From positions 22,391,667 through 22,455,666 of the forward strand of contig JBBCBC010000007.1 of the NCBI GenBank assembly GCA_037126765.1: 64,000 nucleotides of DNA. Reading direction: 5' to 3'. A program made the position numbers and the translations under genes. Every line of letters starts with the position of its first letter. Within the stretch, counting starts at the first letter, position 1. This DNA is from Stenogyne calaminthoides (lineage: Eukaryota > Streptophyta > Magnoliopsida > Lamiales > Lamiaceae). Positions 1-12,863 of this stretch are shown piece by piece. The notes beneath the pieces are model-generated. The model did not search any database and was not told the DNA's origin. It saw nothing but the letters and a program-made list of their open reading frames with translations.

Positions 1-742
1 TTAACATAAATCTAATTCTATGATTTAAATAATTAAATCATGCAATTTACGTAATTGAATAAACGGTAAAACAGCCCTAAACATACGGAACTAAGGAATT
101 ACGTGTTTACCTTTTGATCGGAGAGACACCTTTGAAAGAGGCACAAAGTGATTCAACCAAAAAAACCTTTTCAAGTATTCCCGAAGTCCAAGATTGATGA
201 TCCGGATGGAGATCCTTCAAACTTTCTAACACTAAAAGAAAAATTAATTTCTTGTTGCACACAATTGAAATTTTTGAAAAAACACAAACTGTCGACGTTT
301 CAAAATATTGATATTTTGGTCGAAAAAACCCATTTAATATTTTTTGACTTAAAATATTTTTTTTGTGTTCTCTAAAAATCGATTAATATGAAAGCAAATA
401 AGAAGCCACGATTTTTATTTATAACAATGGGGCACCAACTTAACAAAACGGATGTTTACCGAAGTTCTCACTCAAACGGGACTTTGACAAAAAAAAAAGA
501 TATGGATGTAAAAGATTTTATTCTCCAAGAGATAATTATATCTTCTCCACATATCTTCCATATTTATCTTTTTTCACAAGATTCTCTTCATTCCTTATCT
601 ATAATTTTCGAAATATTCATCAAGAAATCAAAACCAAAGATTCTTGAAATTATGGGAAGATCTTGTTCTCTAACAAACCTTATCTTCCTTCCATAATATC
701 TTTTCAATAATTCTTTTCTTTAATCTTGAAAAAATAGAAAAT

Positions 743-745
<3 letters not shown>

Positions 746-789
<44 letters not shown>
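746..789. repeat. (TA)n microsatellite
   Basis: Uninterrupted TA dinucleotide run inside the first copy of the duplicated LTR-derived block. Confidence 0.95.
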
Positions 790-793
<4 letters not shown>

Positions 794-2672
794 ATGTTGC
801 CACCGATGTTACAACATTGGTTACAACATTAGTATTCGTCCTTTCTTCTTAACCACTAACACTTCTATGTTCAATGTTGTCTTTGATGTTGTTGACTGCA
901 GGTTGACGATCTAGGTTATTCTACAAGATTCCAGAAGGTTCCACAAGCTTCAAGAATCGTGTGGAAGAGACTAGATCAGGCGGCTATTTTCAGAAGATTG
1001 GAGAAGACCCACTAACTGGGCAGTTACAAAGATCATGGAAGAGTGGATTGAAGAGTTTCTATATCCTTCAAGGAGGCTCTAAAGTAAGGTTCTTCTTACA
1101 CATTAAATTAGCAAGTTGTTATAAATGGAAAAGACCTTGATGTTCTTCTCTTGATGAGTTCCCCTCAACTTGTTACTGTAAGAATAAAACATTGTCATAT
1201 ATCTATTACAAGATGTTTTGTTTAAACTAAATTTATCTTTTTGATCATGATGCCAAAAAACAACAACAAAAAAAAACATCAGAAAAAAAAATTGTTAGTT
1301 AAACAAGTGAAATAATGAAAAACATTTGTGCATTTAAAAAAAAAAATGAGAAGATGATTATCAACCTCCATGAATTTTTGATAAGGATTTTTGTTTTTAC
1401 CATTAGAGTGTTAATTGTAGGAACTTTTGAACCTAGCGTTGATACCAAATGTTGGTCCCTAAAAACCCCTCGTAAAATTTCAATGGGAGGTTCTTAAAGA
1501 TTTTTTTTTATGTGTGGAGTGTTAGTGATTAATATGAAAGCAAATAAGAAAGATAGTTTCACACTCATACATCCACTCTTCCCTTCATGGGGCACCACCT
1601 TTGGTAGTGTAGAAATCTCACTCAAAGCCTTTAGATCATATGCTTGATCTTGGTTTCAAGGGGATTCGATTTGTGAACCTCTTTGTATTCATTATTTTGA
1701 TAAATAGTGATTTGAGATTTTCCCTTACATTTTGTTTAGGCTTGGGACAATCTATATTGATATAGATTGTGCTTGATCTATTGAAGAAAGTCTTATTAAT
1801 TTTGTGAATATTGTGTTTAATCGCGCAAAAAGTCTTTGAAGATGTTTACATTTGTTTAATTGTTACTTTGAGTGTTCCAACATTCGACTTTTTCTTTGTA
1901 ACATTACTTCGATTTTACTTTAAACACAATGTGTTATTGTCGTTCTTTTTTTCCACACATCGGCTATTCAATATATATATATAATTTCCAAAATTATATT
2001 TTCCCAATATATATATATATTCTTGCAACAATTAATTCTTTTATTTTAACCACCTTGTGTTAATGGGCTTATATTGGGCTACTTAAGGGTCTTTAGGAGA
2101 ATTAGGATTTGACCAATATTGAGCCCCAATATTTTACAACCTATTAATATTAATTCATTCCACTATAGAATTAATAATATTGCACTATCCATCCTAACCC
2201 ATATTATTCGAATATGGCTCACTGCAAAGTTATTATTTCCGTGTTTAAGATTCATTGTCCATTAATTAATTTATGCTGGTTCTTGAATGCTTTAATTATT
2301 TAATATCTTTTATTTTCTTGGAAGTAAGAACAACTCACCCATTATTAACATAATCAAAACTAAATTTAATCAACATATTGTAGCGATATTTTTGAAAATA
2401 TGATAAACTCTAAAAATCCGAGGTGAAGCCCCCTTATTTATAACAAAGGGGAAAACAAAAAAAAAAAAAATCAAAAAAGATTTTTTTCAAGATAATTATA
2501 TCTTCTCCACATATCTTCCATATAAATCTTTTTTTCACAAGATTCTCTTCATTCTTATCTATAATTAATAATAAGAAATCAAAATAAAAATTCTTGAAAT
2601 TATGGGAAGATCTTGTTGACACAACAAACCTTATCTTTCCTTCCATAATAAATAAAAATCTTGAAAAATAGA

Positions 2673-2674
<2 letters not shown>

Positions 2675-2711
<37 letters not shown>
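2675..2711. repeat. (TA)n microsatellite
   Basis: Uninterrupted TA run at the position equivalent to the run at 746-789 in the second copy of the duplicated block, so the tract predates the duplication. Confidence 0.95.
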
Positions 2712-2712
<1 letters not shown>

Positions 2713-3394
2713 GTTGACAAAAGATTAAGCCCTTTCTTCTTAACCAACACTTCTTATGTTCAATGTTGTCATCGAGTTGAGATCTAGGTTATTCTTCAAG
2801 ATTCGAGGAAGGTTCCACAAGCTTCAAGAATCTGGAGAAGACTAGATCTCGCTATTTTCGAGAAGATTGAGAAGTCCAATTACAAAGATCATGGAAGAGT
2901 GGATTGAAGAGTTTCTTTAGGCTCTGTACTATAGTGAAGACCTTGATGTTGGTCAAGTGCCTAACAAACCATATATCCAAGCATTACATCAACTTTTACA
3001 TCAATGGATTGTTGCATCTTCCATCTAGTTGTGTTTGTTTTATACTTAATTATAGGGTTTACAATAAGGTGTTGCTAGATTTGTTTTATGTGGATAATGT
3101 GATAGTTTCTATGATCTTCTACTTTGGTAGTGTAGAAATACACCTAGCCTTTAGATCATATGCTTGATCTTGGTTTCAAGGGACGATTTGTGAACCTCTT
3201 TGTATTCATTATTTTGACGGTTAGGGCTTCACAATCTATATGAAATATGTAACATTCATGAGTCTTAGATGTTTACGTTGTTTAATTGTTACTTTGAGTG
3301 TTCCAAAACGATTAACATTCTCGATTTTACTAAACAAATAAGTGTTTTCCACACACTTTCAATATATATATATAATTTCCAAAATTATATTTTC

Positions 3395-3397
<3 letters not shown>

Positions 3398-3445
<48 letters not shown>
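3398..3445. repeat. (TA)n microsatellite
   Basis: Uninterrupted TA run of about 48 bp. The equivalent tract in the first copy (near 2009-2020) is much shorter, so this one expanded after duplication. Confidence 0.95.
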
Positions 3446-3447
<2 letters not shown>

Positions 3448-4399
3448 TTGCAACAATTAATTCTTTTTATTTTAAAGTTTGGGCTTATATTGGGCTACTT
3501 AGGGTCTTTAGGAGAATTAGGATTTGACCATGTCCTACATGTCCTATTAAATTAATTCATTCCATATATGAATTAATATTGCACTATCCATCCTAACCCA
3601 TATTATTTAATATGGCTTGGTTACCATTTTCCTGTTTAAGATTCATTGTCCATTAATTAATTTGTTTTCCGAATGCTTTAATTATTTAATATCTTTTATT
3701 TTCTTGGAGTAAGAACAACTCACCCATTATTAACATACCAAAATTTTGTCATGTTTGATATGATAAACCTGAGTCCACCAAGGGACAAAATCAAACAAGA
3801 CTTTTTATACCACGATTCTCGTATTAAATCTCATCTCATGTAATTAACGATTTCTCATTGTATAAAATGATATTTCTCATTTTCAAAATGTGTTTTCTTC
3901 TTCCCTCCAGAAGACTCTTGGTTCCAATTGACATCTTTTATGTACTAGTGTAACCTATTGGTCAAGACAAAAATCCAAGCATTCACACTTTTTACCAATG
4001 GATTGTTACTAAAAATCAATTTCTTATATTGAGTCGATAATTGATATTTTTTCTTTTACACACCACATTATCTACAATGTAAAGTATTGAAGCGGTTATG
4101 CAATAAATATGTAACATTCATGATATTTAAAGCAACAATGATGGATTATTCTCATAAATTGAAGTTTATATACATAAGTAGCATTTAGTGATGTTTATTT
4201 TTAAGTATGCTTCACAACATCCATCATCCACATGTCATGGCTCACTATCCCAAGCTATTTTTTGGCAACAAAACTACCATTCCTTTTTCCATGAGGTAGA
4301 CATATTTTTACGGAATCTAGGTTGTCCGCTAATGTGACCTTTGGAAATCGAACGATTTCTCGTATAAAATGATATTTCCTTTCAATGTGTTAAATTGCC

Positions 4400-5521
4400 C
4401 GCGTGGTTGTTCCTTTGAATTTTCCTAATTATTTTCTAAAATAATAAATTGTTTCTTTCAACGCTTCAAAAAAGGGCTTCAATGGTTGAAATGATTTTAT
4501 TTGAATTGTGTTATGGAATGAAGATAAGTAAATTCTTGGAATCCAAGATTATTTTCTAAAATAATAAATAAAAAGGGGAGAAAGATTATCTCATTAAGTA
4601 TGGAATGAAGATAAGTATTCTTGGAATACAAGATTATCTCATTAAATTCAAGAAATCTTCCACTTGGTTATTTATTTGGGGATTTTTAAAAATTATGGAA
4701 AAATAAGGAAAGGAAAGATTTTCTTGATTTTCTTGAAAAGATATTATGGAAGATATGTATTCTTGGAATACAAGAATATCTCATAAATTCAAGAAGATCT
4801 AAATCTTGGATTCCTTACTCCATAATTTTTCAAAAAATCCATAAATATAAGGAGGTGTGATTTTGTGGAATATTTTAATTATGGAGAAAAAAAAAAATGA
4901 GATATATTCAAGATTTATTGGAGATCAAGAAAAAGATTTTTCCATTTTTATTCCTCATCAAAAAAATCGGCCACCACCCCTTATTATAAATAGGGGATGA
5001 ATCTTTCATCCCATTGCAATTCCATGTGTTGGAAAAATTAGAAATCCACAAAGGTGGTGCAACATAATTTTTATTTTTCCTTTTGTTAATTGTTCGCGAG
5101 CATTCTTCCACCGGATTGTTGAACAAGGACGAGAGAATACTTGAGAAGGTTTTTTGGGTTTGTTCGTGAGAACGGGTATCCATATTCTCAACGGTTGTCA
5201 CTCCAAGAGGTTGGTTCACGTAAAATCCTAGCAATTTCGCATGCGTAGGATTTATGTGGCTTGTTTATATGCATGATTTGTTGTTGAATTATTATTTGAA
5301 TTAATATAAGATTAATTAATGCTAGTAACAATTATTAGACTTAAATTTGTATTTAAATATTCACCCCCAATAGACGCGGCGTAGCATCGCGGCCGTGTGA
5401 ACGAGAGGGTGCAGCGGCGGGTTTCTCCCAGAGAAAACCCTAAAATCAATTTGGGGTGTTTGTGCTTGAAGAAGAACACCGAAAATAAACAAATAAGGGG
5501 TGCAGTCACCTTTTGTCCAAC
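4400..5521 (-). repeat. LTR family A-like sequence, reverse orientation, truncated
   Basis: The reverse complement of this stretch follows the start of the LTR at 33153-34855: the AT-rich 5' part with scattered ATTAATTAAT, the 'TTCTAGGAGTTTACG' type block (reverse, near 5220), the 'CACCTTTGTGGATTTCTAA' block (reverse, near 5040-5060), and alternating 'TCTTGTATTCCAAGAATAC' units (reverse, near 4610 and 4755). The right edge may be the LTR start, because the reverse strand at 5521 reads TGTTGGAC, but the first 150 bp differ strongly from family A. The left end is missing. Confidence 0.6.
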
Positions 5522-5625
5522 AAATTGTCGACCGTGCCCCAGGTTTTGAATAAAAAAAATTAATTCAATTCAAAACCAATTTTAATTATGCAATTAAAAC
5601 AAAGAGCCTGAAGCTCTGATACCAC
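5522..5625 (-). other. LTR-B retrotransposon leader with tRNA-iMet primer-binding site
   Basis: On the minus strand, TGGTATCAGAGC (5613-5624) directly follows the LTR that ends at 5626. This is the standard plant primer-binding site complementary to the 3' end of initiator methionine tRNA. It shows that the LTR at 5626-7214 is the 5' LTR of a minus-strand element whose body lay to the left. That body is now replaced by the reverse LTR-A copy after about 100 bp. Confidence 0.8.
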
Positions 5626-7214
5626 TGTTGGAATATAGAGGCACGTAAACACGTAATACATGCGCAATGAAATTAAACAGTCCACCAACAACGAACATAT
5701 AATTGCATAAACGATTACAATAATCATAACAAGAAATCTTACAGTAATTCGAAAGCAGATTTCTCAACTATGGTATTCACGTAATCCCCAATCACGGACT
5801 TGCACGGATTTGCCAGTGTCGAATCCCGAGATGAATTTGCTAGGAAAATTCTAACTCTAGATCTTATGGAGAAAATATGATTTAACGTTGTTTGTGAATT
5901 CCCAAGAGCTCGTCCAGCTTAAAACCCTAAGCTAGCCTGATTGGGAAATAAAATCTCTAATCTTTATTTAAATAAATCTTTTAGATTTATTTCCCGCATA
6001 TAAAATCTCTACGGATTTAATTCTCATATATGTCAAATCTATACGATTTGATTCCATATATATTAAATCCTAATGTTCCATATATTATTATTGGGAATTC
6101 CTATTTAATTAAATCCAATTTAATTAAACACTAATAATAATTAATTCCAAATTAATCTATTATTAATTAATTCTCCATATAAATTAAATATTAAATCCAA
6201 TTTAACATTTAATCAAGCAACTATAATTCGTAAAAGGGAACTACTTGTTGTGTGACCCATAGGCCCTCATATATCGAGCGATTAGTCAAACTAATGGTCT
6301 TAATTGAACCCTAAACAATAAATCAGACATTCTCAATATATGAGGTACGTTGCGAGAAATGTGCAACTACATGTAACTGTAACATGGGCTATTACGATTT
6401 CCTCCTTTCATTCACGAATACTCGATAGTCTTGAACATGATGAAGTGTCTATTCAAATAACTTAATCAATTTATCTCTAATCACTAATTGATCACTCATG
6501 TCACACTTGGCCACAAAGTCCAAGTTGACGTGCATTGGCCAATGACTTTGATCCAATTATGATGAGAAGATGAGTATTCTCTCTAAATCCACTTTGAGGA
6601 ATGAATCATTTTCTTGGCTCAACTACCACGCACATGCTCTTCGTGATGAACTCAATCCAAGCCATATCTACCCATGGAAAGGTGCAAGCGTCGGTCGTGG
6701 TCAAAGTTCATCACTCCACACATATCGTGCATATTGACCTCAAGTCAAAGGAGTATCGCATCGCTTCCACTAACCGAGACACCCGTAGACACATATAGTG
6801 GAACTACATCAAACGGTTTCTCGGATGGGTATACCAATACCCTCCAAGGTATTTGTACATCCATCATGAGATACCTAGTATCTCGTAGCAAGTGAGATCT
6901 TACTACACTCTCTAAGAGTATTATGCAGATCGCACACCAATCTCCATTGCATCATCAATATCCCATTCTTGATGATCCTCGATCGGGGCTATTTGAGAAT
7001 CATGCTTAAGTCATCTGAGTTCTCACACACTCAATGATAGCAGTGACTCAAGGGAACACAGGTAAGAACAAATGCAAACAACCAAACATAATATTCTAAC
7101 AAGTGTAATGTCATACATTTAATATTAAATAAACAATAATATTAAACCAATACTGAATATTATCTGAGTATTATGTCATTACAATGGATTGTCTCTAGGA
7201 CACTAACACTAACA
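5626..7214 (-). mobile_element. complete LTR, family B (5' LTR of a minus-strand retrotransposon)
   Basis: The LTR is 1589 bp. On the plus strand it starts TGTTGGAATATAGAGGC and ends CTAACACTAACA. A second, slightly shorter copy with the same ends lies at 46125-47675. Shared interior marks include 'GTGACCCATAG', 'TATATGAGGTACGTTGCGAG' and 'CGAGACACCCGTAGACACATA'. The right edge abuts LINE coding sequence, so the element inserted into that LINE. The left partner LTR is not in the window. Confidence 0.8.
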
Positions 7215-8305
7215 ATGAGTCGTTCAGGTGGAGGTCAAATGTGAGTGCAGTCAGTAAAAAGTGGTCGTTATGGTGGAAAGATCTGTATGAGTTATGGTAG
7301 GTCAGGCGGGATGTTTGTTTAGGAGTAGATTGTCTTTTTCCCTGGGTGATGGTTTTAGTACTAGATTTTGGGTCGATCCTTGGGTTGAGGGTTATGGTCG
7401 GTTGGTAGATAGGTTTCCCTCGTTGTTTGCGGTGTCTAGTCAAAAGGACGAGGTAGTGGGTAGGGTGTGGAATAATGAGAGAGATTCGTGGGTGTTACGA
7501 TGGGATAGAGAATTCATTTCTGACGAATTTCTTGAGTATGCGGATTTGTGGCAATTAATTTACAGTACAAAGTTAATGTGGACGTGACGGACTCCTTAAT
7601 GTGGCGGGGGTCGTCTTCCAATGCCTTCTCCACGAAGTCGATGTACGACATCATTGTGGAAGCTTCAGTCGAAGAAGAGATGGTTAATTTCCCATGGCAG
7701 AAGCTATGGTGGAAAGCGATTCCATAAAAAAATTCGGCTTTTGTGTGGAGGGTGGTTTGTGAAAGAATTCCTAAGAAGGAAAATCTTTTTCGTCGCGGCA
7801 TATCCGATGGTATGGGGACTGGGGCTTGCTCCTTGTGTTTTGGCCCAATTGCCCGATTGCGGAAAATCTTCTTGCCCAATTGCTCTCATTGTCTGGCAAG
7901 CTATCTCGCTTTGGCTCGATAAACCGATCCCGTTCTCATCAAATGCTAGGGATCACTTTTCTGATTTTGTTGAGTCCGAAAGAGGCAAAGTTAGACGGAA
8001 GATTACCAGATTGATATGGAAGGCTACATTGTGGAAGATATGGAAGGTTCGTAACGCTCTGATTTTTAAGGATAGCTCGTACACATTGGACGAACTGATA
8101 GATGATATTAAATTCTGCTCTTGAAAATGGATTAGGTGGTCACATTACCCGATTTCATTTGGTATTCCTTTTAATGTTTGGGATGTTTAACCTCCAGAGT
8201 GTTTACCGAATAAACGGTAATCTTTGTGATCCTGGGTTGCGAGTACCCCTTGTACTCGTATTAATGTATTTCATCTTTATCTTTCCAAAAAAAATGAAAA
8301 AAGGA
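7215..8305 (+). pseudogene. LINE (non-LTR retrotransposon) ORF2 3' end, decayed
   Basis: Reading frames at 7294-7587 and about 7585-8124 encode the region after the reverse transcriptase of plant LINEs. It starts with a segment containing FSLGDGFSTRFWVDPWVEG, continues with a zf-RVT-like part that includes FSTKSMYDIIVEASVEEEM in a shifted frame, and ends near IWKATLWKIWKVRNALIF. At least one frameshift and stops at about 7585 and 7726 break it. An A-rich tail follows near 8287-8310. The LTR at 5626-7214 truncates its 5' side. Not expected to be functional. Confidence 0.8.
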
Positions 8306-8345
8306 AAAATTAATCACATCTCGAATCTCAAATTCAATAACTAAC

Positions 8346-8450
8346 GAGTTTTTTGCACTTTTGGTCCCATAGGACACACCATGTTTTCAACCGAGTCCCA
8401 AGTCTGTCAAACCAGTCCCAAACATTTGAAAAATTGCAAACTTGGTCCCA
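8346..8450 (+). repeat. MULE left terminal inverted repeat
   Basis: Pairs with the right end at about 13585-13692. Both contain the block GCACTTTTGGTCCCATAGGA, then ACACCATGTTTTCAA and GAGTCCCAAGTCTG (reverse complement on the right). Beyond it come further GGTCCCA motifs, the subterminal repeats of the element. Confidence 0.9.
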
Positions 8451-8780
8451 AAATTTATAAAACTTGCAAACTCGGTCCCAATTTCTCACGGCTGGAGACG
8501 AGATACCTTAGAAGCCTGTTTAACATTTAATTAATTTATCTTAACTCTTAAACTCTCTTAACTAATTAATATTACTCTTAAACATAAAACACGATTTAAG
8601 TTTACGTTTACAAATACACACACACACAGTAAAAACACACACACACTCACTCTGCAAATAGAAACGAGCGACAAAAATAGGCAAAAAAAAAACCCTAAAT
8701 CGAGAAAATCACTATCAATCCGTCGATGTGAAGCATTTGTTGGGCAAACGCGAAGATTTCCATCACATTACAGGCGCACA

Positions 8781-11700
8781 ATGTTGCGTAGGAAGAACCT
8801 TGTTAAATATGGAGTTGTGGATTATGGTATGTATCTATTTCCAAGTTTTTTGAATTTTATTTTTGATGGGTTACACGATTTGTGTTGGTTGTTCGATTTT
8901 CAGTGTTTATTTGTAATGGGTTACATGATTTCAGTGTTTATTTGTGGTGGGTTGTTCGATTTCAGTGTTTTGCAATTTCTTTATTCTATTTTTTTGCAAG
9001 TTTTTTGATCTTTTGAAGTTTATTTTGGGTTTAGTTTAGTGTGTTTGTTGGTAGCATCGGTCGTCGGTGAAGTAATTAGGGCTAAAGATTAGTGTTATAA
9101 TTTCACAAGTTTGGATAGATTATAAGTGGGTAAAATTGATTATTCTAGCAACTCGGAGTTAATCATTTTTGAGCGAGGACAAATAAAATATTTTCTAGTG
9201 TAGTATTTTAACACCTGTAACTAATTTGAGTTCCATTATTCTTTCAGCTCAAAAGCCCTTTCTATTGGGCTTTTACTCACTCAAAGTATACCATGGTGGA
9301 AAGAAGATTGATGAAGGAAGGTTTGAGTACACTGGAGGCACTGTGAGTATATTTGATTTTGTGGAGAAGGTAAGTTGCACAATGGACACACTAGATAAAT
9401 TGTGTGAACAATTAGGATATCTGGGTAAGAAGGTGTATTATGGGAGGTGGGGGGATGATACAATCCATTTAGTTGAGGGTCAATCTGATATACTAAAGTG
9501 TTTCAATGGAAATAAGAAGAAGGAAGTCACATTGTGGTTGGAGGCTGATAAATCAGAAAATACAACTGATGGTGAATATATTGAGGATGAGGTATTGGGA
9601 GATGTAGAGTTTTACACTGATGAGGAGCTAGTCAAATTGAAAACTGATTATGTGCAATTACCCAAAAAGCCAGGAATGTTATTAGCTGTTGAGAAGGATG
9701 TAAAGCAGCTTAGTGAAATTCATGTGGAGGTGATGAAGAATGGTGAAATTCAGATTGCTGTGATTGCTACAAATGAGATTGAAAGTGATGTTGTGGAGAA
9801 GAATCTGGTTGAAGTGATGGACTCAAATCAGATTGTGAGTGGGGTTGTGGAGAAGGATCAGATTGAAAGAGGGGTTGTGGAGAAGAATCTGATTGAAAGT
9901 GGGGTTGTGGAGAAGAATCTGATTGAAGATGATGTTGAACTGAAGGATAAAGCTGAAGTGGCACCAAGTCAGATTGCAAGTGAGGTTGGGGAGGAATCGA
10001 TACATGAGCCCCCTCCTCCTCCAAGTCAACCTGAATTGGAGGATGAATCAATGGAATTTGATGATTTGTGGATAACTCCTCCTTATCAAGCTCAAGATCA
10101 ATTCATGGAGGAAGATGATGATTATTGGATGCCTCAAGAGGAAGTACCTGAAGAACCTGAGAAGCAAGAGAGTAAGAGGCAGAGGCAGGGAAAGCAAGCA
10201 GTTGTCTCTGATCGTGAGGATGATGATAGTGATACTGAGTTCACAGGTTCAGAATCAAGTGGAGAAAGATTACTTGATGATATAATATTTGATGAAACCA
10301 TAGATAAAGATGTTGAGTGGGCAGGTTTGAAGTATACAGATCAGCTTGAGGAATTTGAATATGAGAGCATAGAAGAAGGAGATGATTTGGTTGATGAAGA
10401 AGAGTTGGACAGTGTGGATGAAGATGAAAAGGGGGACAAAAATTGTGTTGACAGAAGCCTTGTTTTCAGGTCATCCGAAATCAGTAATCCTGATTTCTTT
10501 CTTGAACAGATTTTCACTACCAAGAATTTGTTCAAAGAAGCTGTGAATCATCATGGTGTGAGGACTGAAAGATCCTTGTTTAGAAGGATATATGCAAGGT
10601 GTAAAGCTGAGGGTTGTGATTGGAGAATCAATGCACTGAAGGTAAAGGATAAAGAGCACTTCCAGATCATACACTACAACTCTGAACATTATTGTGCAAG
10701 ATCCTACCATGTGAAGAATGCAAACTCATCCTGGTTGGCAAAGAATTTTGAAAATGAGTGGAGGTATGATCCAGGCAAGAGAGCTAGACCCTTTAAGAAG
10801 AAGGCAATGTTGAAGTTGGGATGTTACATCTCAGACACTCAGGCATATAGAGCCAAGAACAAAGCATTGAAAAACATTGAAGGTGATAGCACAGAGCAAT
10901 ATGGCAAATTGTGGGACTATGTTCAAACACTACTTGAAATCAATCTAGGATCAACAATACTTCTAAGGACTGATGGGAGTAGTAGTGGTACCACACAATT
11001 TAACAAATTGTATATTTGTTTGGATGCTTGTAAGAAAGGTTTCAAATCTGGTTTAAGGCCATGGATAGGGGTGGATGGTTGTAACTTAAAAGGGAATTCA
11101 GGTGGAGTACTTCTCTTTGCGGTTGGCATGGACCGAACAATGATCATTATCTTTTATCATATCGGGTGGTTGGGAGTGAGACTAGGGAGAAGGCGGGAGT
11201 GGTTTTTGGGAGTTGAAGGATGATTTTATTGATGAAGAGAGTTGATTCATCTTTATGTCAGACAAGCAAAAAGGGTTGATACCTGCATTTGAGAGAGTTC
11301 TACCTAATGTTGAGAACAAATTTTGTGTAAGGTATTTACATGGGAATTTGAAGAGGGTTGAATACAGGGGTGATGAGTTCAGAAAACTACTTTGGGGAGC
11401 AGCTTAATCTCTAACCACAGCTTCTTTTCATAGAGCAATGAGGAGGATAGGGGAGAAGGATATAAGATGCCTAGAGTGGCTTGGTGATAAGCCTCCTGCA
11501 CAGTGGTCAAGATCACACTTTTCCACAGAAGCTAAGTGTGATACACTAGTGAACAACATGTGTGAGGTCTACAATGCATGCATTCTAGATGCCAGAGATA
11601 AACCAATTCTGACAATGCTCGAGTGGATTAGAGAATACATCATGAGAAAAATTCAGACCAAGAGAGATAAATGTGAAAACAAATGGAAATGGAGAAAAGT

Positions 11701-12863
11701 ATGTGCCAAGATCCAAAGAGTGATAGCACAAAGGAGAGAGGCTTCAAGATTGTGCATGTCAGTAAAATCATCTGATCATAGCTATGAAGTTTCAGGATTT
11801 GATGGTACTAGGTATGCCGTTGACTTGAAGGGACACACATGTGACTGTAGGGAGTGGGATCTTAGTGGAATCCCATGCAAGCATGCTATTAGTGCAATCC
11901 TTTCTCAAGTGGAAGATGTAGATGATTATGTACACAGCTGTTACTCTGTTGATACATACAACAATGTGTATTCTCACTCTGTCCCTCCCATGAATGGTGA
12001 AGAGTTATGGAAGAAGACTGGTTACATACCACCCTTATCACCTAGCTTTGGAAAGAGAAATGTTGGAAGGCCTAAGAGAAAGAGGAGGGAAGGAGTTGGT
12101 GAAGAAGATAAGAATCAAAGGGATGTTGTTCAAACTATGCCTAAATAGAGTTACAAAGTGAAATGTTCCTTCTGTCAGGAAACTGGGCACAATAAGAAGG
12201 GTTGCAAGTGGAGAAAGATGGATGAGGGTTTCATAGCTGATGAAGAAATGGCACAAGTGAACAATGGAGCTGAAGAAATGACTCAAGATGAAGATATTCC
12301 ACCAATGACCCAAAACACACAAGAAGATGATGTTGTCTCTGATGTAAGTATCAGGTTTATGTTCCTTAAATTGTCTCTAATTTACACTAAAATGACATGA
12401 TTTTATCTACATATATAGGTTCTCTTGAGCAAAAAAGCCACCACAAGGCAAGGCAGAAAAAAATTATCTATTATTTCCAAGAAAAAGAAAAATAAATTTG
12501 GAGGAGTTGGAGAATCTTCAAAGAGTGTTGTTTCCACTGTATGATGTTTATTTTACATGTTGTTAATTTGTTTTACATGATGTTTAAACCTTTACTTGCA
12601 CTAATTCACTAATCCATTCTGATTTTATAGGGATCAGCTACTGAAGGTGGTACACAGTCATCATTTGCTCCCAAAAACTTTATTGGAGGAGGACCATCAC
12701 ATAGGGTTTACAATGTAAGCATGATTTTCTTGGGTCTTAATAACATTTTTTTTTGTTTCTTAACCATGTATTAAACTTTAAATGCAAATTTCTTGTTGTC
12801 ACATAGGATCAGGCATCTGTGGGATTTACTCCCAATAGTTACATTGGAGGAGGAGAGAGATAG
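8781..12863 (+). pseudogene. MULE transposase (mudrA-like), five exons, disrupted
   Basis: Inferred exons are 8781-8826, 9248-12343, 12419-12538, 12631-12714 and 12807-12863; each junction has GT-AG and keeps frame. The N-terminus has a PB1-like fold signature (KVYHGGKKIDEGRFEYTGG), then an acidic, repeat-rich linker. Next come the MULE DNA-binding region (about 10460-10720), the start of the DDE domain (VDGCNLKG near 11071), its second aspartate (SDKQKGL near 11258), a SWIM finger C-x-C-x8-C-x-H (near 11838-11885) and a CCHC knuckle C-x2-C-x4-H-x4-C (12160-12210). Damage: a frameshift between about 11130 and 11210, TGA at 11243, TAA at 11405 and TAG at 12146. The host splice signals look intact, so the decay is recent. 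Confidence 0.9.

Larger units (their letters stand above)
500..3850. repeat. tandem ~1.9-kb duplication of LTR-derived sequence
   Basis: Segment about 500-2430 is repeated as about 2440-3850 in the same order and orientation. Matching blocks include 'CAAGATAATTATATCTTCTCC' type sequence (near 527 and 2488), 'GGTTCCACAAGCTTCAAGAATC' type sequence (near 938 and 2811), 'GATCATGGAAGAGTGG' (1031 and 2888), 'TTTAGATCATATGCTTGATC' (near 1630 and 3150) and the AT-rich block near 1970 and 3363. The second copy is shorter because of many small deletions. Both copies carry TA microsatellites. Confidence 0.7.
1..4190 (+). repeat. decayed LTR-retrotransposon sequence (LTR family A-like, forward)
   Basis: This stretch resembles, piece by piece, the long LTR of the copia element at 33153-34855. 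Shared landmarks include the phrase around 'CAAGTATTCCCGAAGTCC' near 166, the 'GGGCTACTT' to 'TTTAGGAGAATTAGGATT' block near 2070-2115 and again near 3490-3522, and an 'ACTAGTGTAACCTATTGGTCAAGAC' type block near 3945. Many indels separate it from the intact LTR. No coding region longer than about 100 codons looks real. It appears to be at least two partial LTR copies, one after the other. Confidence 0.7.

Noticed and set aside
148..696. Two reading frames of 75 and 102 codons at the window start
   Set aside because: They fall in LTR-derived sequence and show no protein family features.
3269..3527. Overlapping frames rich in alternating Tyr-Ile
   Set aside because: They are translations of the TA microsatellite.
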